Part shown: positions 1-5,959 of the stretch, one piece after another
Position numbering within the stretch: position 1 is the first letter of the stretch
Layout: each line of letters starts with the position of its first letter
Assembly: GCA_030424705.1 (NCBI GenBank)
Contig: JAUHWJ010000044.1
Location: forward strand, 1-9,111
Length of the DNA: 9,111 nucleotides
Direction of reading: 5' to 3'
Origin: Alphaproteobacteria bacterium
GTDB taxonomy: Bacteria; Pseudomonadota; Alphaproteobacteria; Rhodobacterales; Rhodobacteraceae
Notes under the pieces: model-generated
Database searches by the model: none
What the model saw: the letters and a program-made list of their open reading frames with translations, nothing else
What the model was told of the DNA's origin: nothing
Position numbers and translations under genes: made by a program

Positions 1-288
1 CCGCTCGCCTTCGGCGAGGCGCTCGGTCTGCCGGAGGCGCTGCGCCGCGCCGCGCGGAGGGAGGTGACGGTGAACGGCCTTCCGATCCTCGCGGACGATC
101 CGAATCTCGGCCTCTATTATGAGCGGCGAGTGATTTCCGGGCCCGATTCCTTCGCCCTTCCCGCAGCGGATTTCGACGATTTCGCCCGCGCGATCCGGCT
201 GAAGCTCCTGCGGGAGCTGCGCGCGCTTTACGGAGAGGCGCTCGAAGCGCCCTACCGGCCTGTGAAAACGGCGACGATTCGCCCTTGA
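1..288 (+). CDS. DUF1194 family protein, C-terminal part (5' end outside window)
   Basis: The frame is open from the first base and stops at TGA 286–288, giving about 95 residues of a protein whose start lies upstream. The visible part holds 'VNGLPIL' followed by 'LGLYYERRVISGPDSF' and then 'DFARAIRLKLLREL'. This matches the C-terminal pattern of DUF1194 proteins: an NGLPI strand, a YY..VIGGPGAF-like segment, then a helix rich in AIRRKL. DUF1194 proteins resemble von Willebrand factor A folds and are usually exported in alphaproteobacteria, but their biochemical role is unknown. The GTG at 64 is internal to the conserved region and should not be taken as a start. The next gene begins about 100 bases downstream on the same strand. 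The family call is from remembered motifs, not a search. Confidence 0.82.
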   Translation, partial: PLAFGEALGLPEALRRAARREVTVNGLPILADDPNLGLYYERRVISGPDSFALPAADFDDFARAIRLKLLRELRALYGEALEAPYRPVKTATIRP

Positions 289-392
289 GGCGACTTGACG
301 CAGCGTCCACTTTCCTTTCAGTTTGGGCCGCTTGCAAACGTCCGGACACCGCGACCTGCGGGAGAGACCGGCATCCATGGGAGGAAATCGGA
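289..392 (+). promoter_or_regulatory. Intergenic leader before the dehydrogenase gene, possible weak promoter
   Basis: This gap of about 100 bases contains TTGACG at 295–300, a good -35 match. The bases 16–18 positions further on (TTCAGT, TCAGTT) are poor -10 matches, so a sigma-70 promoter is only possible. No clear hairpin terminator for the preceding gene is visible. A long-frame reading that starts translation at TTG 285 would treat this stretch as coding, but the residues it gives look unlike an export signal. Confidence 0.2.
379..385 (+). promoter_or_regulatory. Ribosome binding site that fixes the GTG start at 393
   Basis: GGGAGGA lies 7 bases before GTG 393. The alternative upstream start (TTG 285) overlaps the stop of the previous gene and would put 36 unlike residues before the signal peptide. 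The site therefore supports 393. Confidence 0.7.
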
Positions 393-1679
393 GTGAGCAA
401 ACTCTCGTACGGACTCGCGGCCGCTGTAGCCGCGGCCTTTCTCGCCGGCGCCGCCGGCGCCGCCGATACGGTGAAGGTGAAGCTGGAGCCTGTGGTTTCC
501 GGCCTCAATCAGCCCCTCGCGATGGTCCAGCCCAAGGGCGACAACCGCATGTTCGTGATCGAGCAGTGGGGCCGGGTGATGATCGTGGAGGACGGCCAGC
601 TGCACGGCACGCCCTTCCTCGACATCCGCGGCCTCATCATCGACCGGCATCCGGATTTCGATGAGCGCGGCCTCCTCGGCCTCGCCTTCCATCCGGACTT
701 CGCGAACAACGGGAAGTTCTACGTCGCCTATTCGACAAATCTCGACTTCCAGGGCGATCTCGGCCAGATGCTCTGGTACGACCACTCGAACGTCGTCGCG
801 GAATACACGGTCTCCAAGGACGACCCGAACATGGCGGACCGGTTCTCGGGCCGCATCCTCTCGTCTATCGCCTGGCCGCAGTTCAACCATAACGGCCACT
901 GGATCGGCTTCGGGCCGGACGGGATGCTCTACATCTCCACCGGCGACGGCGGCTACGCCAACGACTGGGGCATCGGCCACAACCCGCTCACCGGCAACGG
1001 GCAGGACCTGACGACCCCGCTCGGCAAAATGCTCCGCATCGACCCGGAGACGGGCGAGGCCCCGGCGGACAATCCCTTCGTCGACAATGAGGACGCGGAC
1101 CCGCGCATCTACGCCTACGGCCTCCGCAACCCCTGGCGCTGCAGCTTCGACATGGGTGGAGACAACGCGCTCTACTGCGCCGACGTGCAGCAGAACAGCT
1201 ACGAGGAAGTCAACATCATCAAGGCTGGCGGCAACTACGGCTGGCGTCGGATGGAGGCCGACAAGTGCTTCAACTTCGAGGAGCCTGACAACCATCCGGC
1301 CTCCTGCGACATGGCCGGCCTCGAAATGCCGATCATGACCTACAACAACTGCACCGCGAAGCCAGACGGCTGCGACGGCATCTCTGTCACAGGCGGCTAT
1401 GTCTATCGCGGCGCGCACGCGGCTTGGGACGGCGCCTATATCTACGGCGACTGGTCCAAGCAGTTCGGCGCGATGGACGGGCAGATCATGGTCGGCGTCC
1501 CGAACGGCTCCGGCGGCTATGACCGTAAGATGGGCGAAGTGACGAACATGGACGGCCCGGTTCCCTACATCCTCGCCTTCGGGCAGGACACTGCGGGCGA
1601 GGTCTACGCGCTGACCTCGGTCACGACGGGCCCCGTCGGCTCTCAGGACACGATCTACAAGGTCGTTCCCGCCGAGTGA
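393..1679 (+). CDS. Exported PQQ-dependent glucose/sorbosone dehydrogenase-like protein (six-bladed beta-propeller)
   Basis: The protein has 428 residues from the GTG at 393. It begins with a classic Sec signal peptide: residues 1–24, a hydrophobic Ala-rich core and cleavage near AGA-ADT. It should therefore act in the periplasm. Family motifs follow in order: GLLGLAFHPDF (93–103), NHNGHWIGFGPDGMLY (165–180), STGDGG (182–187), YGLRNPW (242–248), GGNYGW (279–284), TGGYVYRG (333–340) and GDW (352–354). By alignment from memory to soluble PQQ glucose dehydrogenase, H166 corresponds to the catalytic His144, and R245/N246 fall in the PQQ-contact loop. The family oxidises aldoses or related polyols using PQQ and passes electrons onward. 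The substrate here cannot be predicted. Six cysteines (250, 262, 292, 305, 320, 327) cluster between blades and may form disulfides. A cytochrome c gene follows, a plausible acceptor. A divergent non-enzymatic HIPL-like role is possible. Confidence 0.88.
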   Translation: MSKLSYGLAAAVAAAFLAGAAGAADTVKVKLEPVVSGLNQPLAMVQPKGDNRMFVIEQWGRVMIVEDGQLHGTPFLDIRGLIIDRHPDFDERGLLGLAFHPDFANNGKFYVAYSTNLDFQGDLGQMLWYDHSNVVAEYTVSKDDPNMADRFSGRILSSIAWPQFNHNGHWIGFGPDGMLYISTGDGGYANDWGIGHNPLTGNGQDLTTPLGKMLRIDPETGEAPADNPFVDNEDADPRIYAYGLRNPWRCSFDMGGDNALYCADVQQNSYEEVNIIKAGGNYGWRRMEADKCFNFEEPDNHPASCDMAGLEMPIMTYNNCTAKPDGCDGISVTGGYVYRGAHAAWDGAYIYGDWSKQFGAMDGQIMVGVPNGSGGYDRKMGEVTNMDGPVPYILAFGQDTAGEVYALTSVTTGPVGSQDTIYKVVPAE

Positions 1680-1686
1680 TGCGGGG

Positions 1687-1721
1687 GCGGGGCCGGCTTG
1701 GGCCGGCCCCGCATATCTTTC
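1687..1721 (+). terminator. Strong hairpin terminator after the dehydrogenase gene
   Basis: A perfect 11-bp stem (1687–1697 with 1702–1712, GCGGGGCCGGC against its complement) closes a TTGG tetraloop. It is followed by ATATCTTTCTC, which is T-rich for this genome but not a clean T run. It starts 8 bases after the dehydrogenase stop. It should terminate or attenuate transcription into the cytochrome gene. Confidence 0.7.
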
Positions 1722-1739
1722 TCAATCCGATTCCGGAAC

Positions 1740-1760
1740 GCCGCCCCGCAAGCGGGCGGC
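1740..1760 (+). other. Second short hairpin in the leader of the cytochrome gene
   Basis: GCCGCCCCGC and GCGGGCGGC pair as a 9-bp stem with one bulged C and an AA loop. It ends 17 bases before ATG 1778, just upstream of the GGAG ribosome binding site at 1769–1772. It may be an mRNA-stabilising or translation-modulating structure. In DNA this GC-rich it could also be chance. Confidence 0.3.
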
Positions 1761-1777
1761 TTGTCTGTGGAGTTCGT

Positions 1778-2134
1778 ATGAAACCGAAGATCATCGCGCT
1801 CGCCTTCCTGCTCGCGGCCGAGGGGGCCGTCATGGCCGCAGGAGCGGCAGAGAAGAGCGAGCCGCCCGTCCCCTTCACGGAGGACTATCTGCACGCCGCC
1901 GAGAACATCGCCGGCGGCGAGACGATCTGGAAGGATCAGTGCCAGCATTGCCACGGCGCTAAGGCGTATCCCGGCAAGGCGCCGAAGCTTCGCCCGGCGC
2001 GCTACAAGCCCGAATTCGTCTATCGCCGCGTGGCGGACGGGTTCCGCAAGATGCCAGCCTGGAAGGACGTCTACACCGAGGAGGAGATGATGCAGATCGT
2101 CTCCTACATCCTCTCGGACCAGTTCAGCCCGTGA
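1778..2134 (+). CDS. Small exported mono-haem c-type cytochrome
   Basis: The protein has 118 residues. ATG 1778 is chosen because GGAG (1769–1772) precedes it by 5 bases and because it starts a signal peptide: MKPK, a hydrophobic stretch to about residue 20, then cleavage after AGA. The mature part is a single cytochrome c domain. The haem-binding motif CQHCH is at 55–59, and M92 (in KMPAW) is the expected distal ligand, followed by the C-terminal helix EEEMMQIVSYIL. Haem c is attached in the periplasm and the protein should carry single electrons. It lies directly after a PQQ-type dehydrogenase on the same strand, so it is a likely electron acceptor for that enzyme. The strong hairpin between the two genes suggests separate control or lower expression. 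Extending the frame to ATG 1676 would translate through the terminator and is unlikely. The partnership is inferred, not shown. Confidence 0.9.
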   Translation: MKPKIIALAFLLAAEGAVMAAGAAEKSEPPVPFTEDYLHAAENIAGGETIWKDQCQHCHGAKAYPGKAPKLRPARYKPEFVYRRVADGFRKMPAWKDVYTEEEMMQIVSYILSDQFSP

Positions 2135-2149
2135 GGCGCGAAGAGCTGG

Positions 2150-2167
2150 GGGGCGCTCAGGCGCCCC
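2150..2167. terminator. Palindromic hairpin between convergent genes, possible bidirectional terminator
   Basis: GGGGCGC and GCGCCCC form a perfect 7-bp stem around a TCAG loop. The loop contains the complement of the TGA stop of the minus-strand TMEM220-like gene. It lies between two convergent genes whose stops are only 22 bases apart. Neither side carries a T run, so intrinsic termination would be weak. Confidence 0.4.
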
Positions 2168-2513
2168 GCCGGCTCCGGAGCGCGACGACGCCCGCCGCAA
2201 GGAGACAGAGAACGAGGATCATGACGCCCATGCCTTCGCGCGCCGTCTCCGTCTCCCACCAGACGTCCATCATCCAGAAATGATCCGTCGTGGGCCAGTA
2301 GTGGTAGAGTTCCCAGAGCGCGGCGAGCAATGTCGCGCCGAAAAGCGCGAAAGCCGCGCCGGAGGCGAAGACTTTCGGGCGGAACGCCGCGGCGGCGCAC
2401 CAGACCGCGCCGACGCCGTAGATCACCATCCAGATCATACCGTCCGGATCGTTGTACTGAACGGCGACGAAGAGAAGCAGAAAGACGGCGAGAACCCCGT
2501 TGAGGATGCGCAT
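2157..2513 (-). CDS. TMEM220-family four-helix membrane protein
   Basis: The protein has 118 residues. The start at 2513 is supported by GGGAG (complement of 2521–2525), 7 bases upstream. Four hydrophobic segments are visible at about 3–19, 25–45, 49–71 and 95–112. The sequence QYNDPDG (19–25) followed by an aromatic helix is the hallmark of transmembrane protein 220 homologues. So is the polar loop WWETETAREGMG (85–96) before the last helix. These proteins are found in bacteria and animals, and their function is unknown. The gene is convergent with the cytochrome gene and divergent from the ebo-like operon, with about 110 bases between the two starts. No functional link to either neighbour can be shown. 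Confidence 0.8.
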   Translation of the reverse strand: MRILNGVLAVFLLLFVAVQYNDPDGMIWMVIYGVGAVWCAAAAFRPKVFASGAAFALFGATLLAALWELYHYWPTTDHFWMMDVWWETETAREGMGVMILVLCLLAAGVVALRSRRGA

Positions 2514-2617
2514 GTCGGACCTCCCGAAACAGGCGAGAGGTCTTGCGCGCCTCCCGTCCTACGGGATTAGAGTAGCCCCAGCGCCGGCGCGGGTAAAGAC
2601 GCGGCGATGACGGAGGA
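2514..2617. promoter_or_regulatory. Divergent promoter region between the TMEM220-like gene and the ebo-like operon
   Basis: Both neighbouring genes read away from this gap, so it must hold their promoters if they are expressed independently. Minus strand: TTTACC (complement of 2592–2597) and TACTCT (complement of 2569–2574) are 17 bases apart, a modest sigma-70 match. Plus strand: TTGCGC (2543–2548) and TAGAGT (2568–2573) are 19 bases apart, which is weak. A perfect 6-bp dyad TCCCGT-CCT-ACGGGA at 2552–2566 sits between the plus-strand boxes and could be an operator. All of this is inference from motif resemblance. Confidence 0.35.
2612..2617 (+). promoter_or_regulatory. Ribosome binding site favouring the eboD-like start at ATG 2624
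   Basis: GGAGGA lies 7 bases (counting from GGAGG) before ATG 2624, but abuts ATG 2618, which is too close for normal initiation. ATG 2627, one codon on, is also possible at spacing 10. Confidence 0.6.
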
Positions 2618-2623
2618 ATGGCG

Positions 2624-3826
2624 ATGATGACGCGAACTGAAGCCGATGCGACCCTTTTCGGAGCCGAGACGGCGTGGCAGCGCTTCTCCGTTCCGTTCGA
2701 ATTCCCCGTCGTCTTCACCGAGCATCTGTTCGACCCGGCGAACCCCGCCTTTGTCGAGGCGCTGCGGCGGCGCGAGCCGGCGAAGCGCCACCGCGCCCTG
2801 ATCCTTGTCGACGAAGGCGCCGCCGCCGTCGCGCCCGGCCTGGTCGAGCAGGTCGAAGGCTATTTCGCCGCCCATGCCGGCTCCCTCGCCCTCGTCGCGC
2901 CGCCCGAGATCGTGGCGGGCGGGGAGCGGATCAAGACCGAGCTCACCCATCTCGAACACATGCAGGACCGGATCCACGAGCTCCGGATCGACCGGCATTC
3001 CTATGTCGTCGCCATCGGCGGCGGCGCGGTGCTGGATGCGGCCGGCCTCGCCGCCGCCACCGCGCATCGCGGCGTCCGCCATGTCCGCGTGCCGACCACG
3101 GTGCTGAGCCAGAACGACAGCGGCGTCGGCGTGAAGAACGCGGTGAACCTCAAGGGCGTGAAGAACTATGTCGGCACCTTCGCGCCGCCCTGGGCCGTCC
3201 TGAACGACTATGCCTTCATCCGCGCACTGCCGGCGCGGGAGCGGCGGGCCGGGATCGCCGAAGCGGTGAAGGTCGCCCTCATCCGCGACGGGGACTTCTT
3301 CCGCTGGCTTGAGGCGAATGCGGACCGGCTCGCGACCTTCGAGGAGAGCGCGGAGCGGGAGATGATCCGCCGCTGCGCGGCGCTCCACATGAAGCAGATC
3401 GGCACGGGCGGGGACCCGTTCGAGATGGGCTCCGCCCGCCCGCTCGACTATGGTCACTGGTCGGCCCACAAGCTGGAGGCGCTAACGCGTCACCGGCTCC
3501 GGCACGGGGAGGCGGTAGCCATCGGCGTTGCGCTCGACGCGCGCTACTCCGTCCTCGCCGGGCTGCTGCCGGAAGGGGAGGAGGCGCGCGTCGCCACCCT
3601 CCTCGAACATCTCGGGTTCGACATCTTCCACCCCGCGCTCGAACGGCGGGACGCTTCGGGCGCCTCCCTCCTCCTCGCCGGGCTCGACGAGTTCCGCGAG
3701 CATCTGGGCGGCGAGCTTACGATCACGCTCCTCTCCGCGCTTGGCGTGGGCGTCGAGGTCAACGAGATGGACGGGGCTAAGGTAGCCGCCTCCATCGACT
3801 GGCTCCGCGCCCGCACGGGCCGGTGA
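2624..3826 (+). CDS. eboD: EboD-like 3-dehydroquinate-synthase-fold sugar-phosphate cyclase
   Basis: The protein has 400 residues from ATG 2624. The fold is that of NAD- and metal-dependent 3-dehydroquinate synthase. There is a GGG nucleotide-binding turn (132–134, AIGGGAVLD), a PTTVLSQNDSGVGVKN loop (157–172), and E213 (GIAEAVK), H278 (DYGHW) and H294 (RHGEA). The last three match the three metal ligands of the family. The substrate loop differs from genuine AroB: the usual DSSVGGKT-like stretch reads DSGVGVKN. The N-terminus also has an extra segment (about 1–60, FSVPFEFPVVFTEHLF) seen in EboD-type cyclases. The family converts a sugar phosphate to a cyclic polyol. The actual substrate is unknown; sedoheptulose 7-phosphate is used by several relatives. 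It is the first gene of a tight three-gene operon, one base before eboE. Automatic pipelines would probably call it AroB, which I think is wrong. The Ebo assignment rests on remembered motifs and gene order. Confidence 0.85.
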   Translation: MMTRTEADATLFGAETAWQRFSVPFEFPVVFTEHLFDPANPAFVEALRRREPAKRHRALILVDEGAAAVAPGLVEQVEGYFAAHAGSLALVAPPEIVAGGERIKTELTHLEHMQDRIHELRIDRHSYVVAIGGGAVLDAAGLAAATAHRGVRHVRVPTTVLSQNDSGVGVKNAVNLKGVKNYVGTFAPPWAVLNDYAFIRALPARERRAGIAEAVKVALIRDGDFFRWLEANADRLATFEESAEREMIRRCAALHMKQIGTGGDPFEMGSARPLDYGHWSAHKLEALTRHRLRHGEAVAIGVALDARYSVLAGLLPEGEEARVATLLEHLGFDIFHPALERRDASGASLLLAGLDEFREHLGGELTITLLSALGVGVEVNEMDGAKVAASIDWLRARTGR

Positions 3827-3827
3827 G

Positions 3828-5012
3828 ATGATCCTGCCCGGCGGGCTCGGCGCGCTCACCTATTGCCTCAACATCCACCCGACGCAGAGCTGGGAGGAGG
3901 CGCGCGCCGCGCTCACCGGCCCCGCGCGCGCCGTGAAAGGCGCGCTCTCGCCCGATGCGCCCTTCGTAATCGGTCTCCGCTTTTCCGCCGAAACTACGGC
4001 GGAGCTGGCAGAGCCGCGCAAGTGCGCCGAACTCAAGGCGATCCTCGCTGATGAGGGCTTCCTCCCCATCACCATGAACGGCTTCCCCTACGGCCCTTTC
4101 CATGGCGAACGGGTGAAGGAGGAAGTCTACCTGCCGGACTGGCGGGCGGAGGAACGGCTCGGCTACACGACCGCCCTTGCGGACCTCATGGCGGAGATCA
4201 ATCCGGAAGGGAGCTTCCTCAGCCTCTCCACCGTGCCCGGGGCGTTCCGCCCGAACGGCGCCGGCGCGGAGTCGGCGATGGCCGACATGTTGCTCCGCGC
4301 CGCCGCCCATCTCGTGAAGCTGGAGGCGGAGACGGGCCGCCGCGTCGCGCTGGCGCTGGAACCCGAGCCCTGCTGCTTCCTCGAAACCATCGAGGAAAGC
4401 GCGACCTTCTTCCGCGCGCATCTCTTCAGTGACGCCGCCGCCGCCCGCCTCGCCGCGCTTACGGGGCGCAGCAGGGCCGAGGCGACCGACCTCCTCCCGC
4501 GCCATCTCGGCCTCTGCTACGATGTCTGCCATGCCGCCGTTGAGTTCGAGGACGCGGCGCAAAGTCTCGCGATCCTCCGCGAGGCCGGCGTGCCCGTCCA
4601 CAAGCTCCAGCTCTCCTCCGCGCTTCGCATCCCTTCGGGCTCGCCGGAAGCCCGCGCCGCGCTCGCCGCCTTCGATGACGGCGTCTATCTCCACCAGCTC
4701 ATCGCCAGGGGACCGCGGGGCCTCCGCCGCTTCGCTGATCTGGGCGAAGCCCTCGCCCCCGGCGGCGCGGCGGACGGGGAGGAATGGCGCGTCCATTTCC
4801 ACGTCCCCGTCTTTCTCGAAACGCTCCCGGCCTTCGGCACCACGCAGTCCTTCCTCGCGGATATCCTCGCCCTCCACCGCGCCGCGCCGATCTCTCCTCA
4901 TCTGGAGGTAGAGACCTACACCTGGTCCGTCCTCCCACCCGGCCTCGCCGCCGGGTCGGTGGATCAGGCCGTCACGCGCGAGCTGACCTGGGTGAAGGAG
5001 CGGCTCGCGTGA
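3828..5012 (+). CDS. eboE: EboE-like metabolite traffic protein (xylose-isomerase-type TIM barrel)
   Basis: The protein has 394 residues. ATG 3828 lies one base after the previous stop, so translation is probably coupled; no strong binding site is visible. The N-terminus reads LTYCLNIHPTQSWEEA (10–25), typical of EboE. It is followed by TMNGFPYGPFHG (82–93), VYLPDW (100–105) and STVPGAF (134–140). Candidate metal or substrate residues of the AP-endonuclease/xylose-isomerase TIM barrel are E178 and E180 (ALEPEP), D232 and H235 (YDVCH), Q261, H323 and H325 (VHFHVP), and E360/E362. There is no signal peptide, so it should be cytoplasmic. Homologues in ebo clusters are required for moving a precursor to the periplasm (the cyanobacterial scytonemin pathway), but the chemical step is not established to my knowledge. 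It sits between a cyclase and a membrane prenyltransferase homologue, suggesting it works on the cyclase product. The barrel call is firm; the role is inferred. Confidence 0.87.
   Translation: MILPGGLGALTYCLNIHPTQSWEEARAALTGPARAVKGALSPDAPFVIGLRFSAETTAELAEPRKCAELKAILADEGFLPITMNGFPYGPFHGERVKEEVYLPDWRAEERLGYTTALADLMAEINPEGSFLSLSTVPGAFRPNGAGAESAMADMLLRAAAHLVKLEAETGRRVALALEPEPCCFLETIEESATFFRAHLFSDAAAARLAALTGRSRAEATDLLPRHLGLCYDVCHAAVEFEDAAQSLAILREAGVPVHKLQLSSALRIPSGSPEARAALAAFDDGVYLHQLIARGPRGLRRFADLGEALAPGGAADGEEWRVHFHVPVFLETLPAFGTTQSFLADILALHRAAPISPHLEVETYTWSVLPPGLAAGSVDQAVTRELTWVKERLA
4995..5000 (+). promoter_or_regulatory. Ribosome binding site inside eboE fixing the GTG start of eboC
   Basis: AAGGAG lies 8 bases before GTG 5009, within the last codons of the preceding gene. 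It supports a 4-base GTGA overlap rather than the longer frame that opens at ATG 4784. Confidence 0.65.
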
Positions 5013-5857
5013 CCTTCGGCACGATCCTCCGCCTCGGCCGCGTCTCGAATATTCCCACGGTCTGGACCAACGCGCTGGCCGGCGCAGCGCTCGCCGCCGC
5101 GGGCGGGGTTCCCTTGGAGACGGTTCTCCTCGCCGCGCTGGCGCTGACCCTCTTCTACGAAGGCGGCATGTGGCTGAACGACGCCTTCGATGCGGAGATC
5201 GATGCGAAGCTCCGCGCCAACCGCCCGATCCCGATGGGAGAGATCGGGCGCGGAACCGTCTTCGCCGGCGGCTTCGCCATGCTCGGCGCAGGAACCGCCA
5301 TCGCCTTCCTGCTCGGAGCGGCTGCGGGCGTAGCCGCCCTCGCGCTCGGCCTCGCGATCTTCCTCTACGATTGGCTGCACAAGCGCACCGTGCTCAGCCC
5401 CGTGATCATGGGGGCGACGCGATTTCTCTCCTACGCCCTCGCCGCGCTCGCCGTGGGCGGCTTCGCTGGGCCGCCGCTCTGGGGCGCGTTCGGCCTCTTC
5501 GCATGGATCGTCGGGCTTACATACGCCGCGAAGCAGGAAGCGTACGACCGGATCGGCGCCGCGTGGCCGCTTGCCGCACTCGCCGCGCCGATCCTTTATG
5601 CGCTCTGGCTCGGCCTCTCGGAGCCCCTCGCCCTCGCCTTCGCCCTTGCCCTTACGGCAGTCGCAGCCCTCGCCCTCCGCCGTCTCTTCCGCCGCGCGAA
5701 GGGGGACGTGCCAAAGGCGGTGGTGACTATGATCGCCGGCATATGCCTCTACGACGCCGCGCTCATCGCTTCGACGGGGGAGACCGGGCTGGCGCTGCTT
5801 GCAGGCGCGGGCTTCCTCGCGACGCTGGCGCTTCAGAGAGTCGCGTCGGGCACTTAG
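5009..5857 (+). CDS. eboC: EboC-like UbiA-family membrane prenyltransferase homologue
   Basis: The protein has 282 residues. GTG 5009 overlaps the previous stop by 4 bases (GTGA), has AAGGAG 8 bases upstream, and begins exactly at the family N-terminus ILRLGRVSNIPTVWTN (6–21). About eight hydrophobic segments span the rest, consistent with an inner-membrane UbiA fold. The first Asp-rich motif is intact (N57-D58, D61, D65, then RPIP at 72–75); it binds Mg and prenyl diphosphate in the family. The second region reads YDWLHKRTVLSPV (120–132) with a single Asp (D121) instead of the usual D-x-x-x-D. This variation is what I recall for EboC-type proteins. It probably handles a polar cyclic head group and a polyprenyl donor, or has become a transport or anchoring factor; neither is shown. 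It is the last gene of the ebo-like operon, with a gap of about 100 bases before glpX. Confidence 0.86.
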   Translation: MTFGTILRLGRVSNIPTVWTNALAGAALAAAGGVPLETVLLAALALTLFYEGGMWLNDAFDAEIDAKLRANRPIPMGEIGRGTVFAGGFAMLGAGTAIAFLLGAAAGVAALALGLAIFLYDWLHKRTVLSPVIMGATRFLSYALAALAVGGFAGPPLWGAFGLFAWIVGLTYAAKQEAYDRIGAAWPLAALAAPILYALWLGLSEPLALAFALALTAVAALALRRLFRRAKGDVPKAVVTMIAGICLYDAALIASTGETGLALLAGAGFLATLALQRVASGT

Positions 5858-5959
5858 GGCAAGCGACGTACTCCTGATCCGCCTCCTGAATCCCGCCGCA
5901 GGCGCTGGACGCGCCGGCGCCCCACAGCGTAGAAGGCGCCGAACCAGAGGGAGAGACGG
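5858..5959 (+). promoter_or_regulatory. Gap between eboC-like gene and glpX
   Basis: This is 102 bases without a gene. The only visible structure is a GGCGCC-based inverted repeat (5915–5921 with 5935–5941, 7 bp, 13-base loop) with no T run after it. There is no convincing -35/-10 pair. AGGGAG at 5948–5953 is the ribosome binding site of glpX. Whether glpX has its own promoter here or reads through from the ebo-like genes cannot be told from the sequence. Confidence 0.25.

Noticed and set aside
285..392. Upstream TTG 285 as start of the dehydrogenase
   Set aside because: It overlaps the previous stop and adds 36 residues in front of a normal signal peptide, while GTG 393 has a good ribosome binding site at proper distance.
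318..1418. Minus-strand open frame (366 codons) opposite the dehydrogenase
   Set aside because: Its Val/Asp/Arg/His-rich residues come from reading the complement of the beta-propeller gene; no domain is visible.
1676..1777. ATG 1676 as start of the cytochrome
   Set aside because: Translation would run through the terminator hairpin, and the signal peptide begins at ATG 1778 with its own GGAG site.
2624..3826. Call of this gene as housekeeping 3-dehydroquinate synthase (aroB)
   Set aside because: The metal ligands match the fold, but the substrate loop, the N-terminal extension and the eboE–eboC neighbours fit EboD better. No aroK is adjacent.
3777..4901. Minus-strand open frame (374 codons) opposite eboE
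   Set aside because: It is antisense to a protein with clear family motifs, and its composition is typical of a shadow frame.
5915..5941. GGCGCC inverted repeat as a terminator after eboC
   Set aside because: It has a 13-base loop and no T run, and GGCGCC palindromes are common by chance in such GC-rich sequence.
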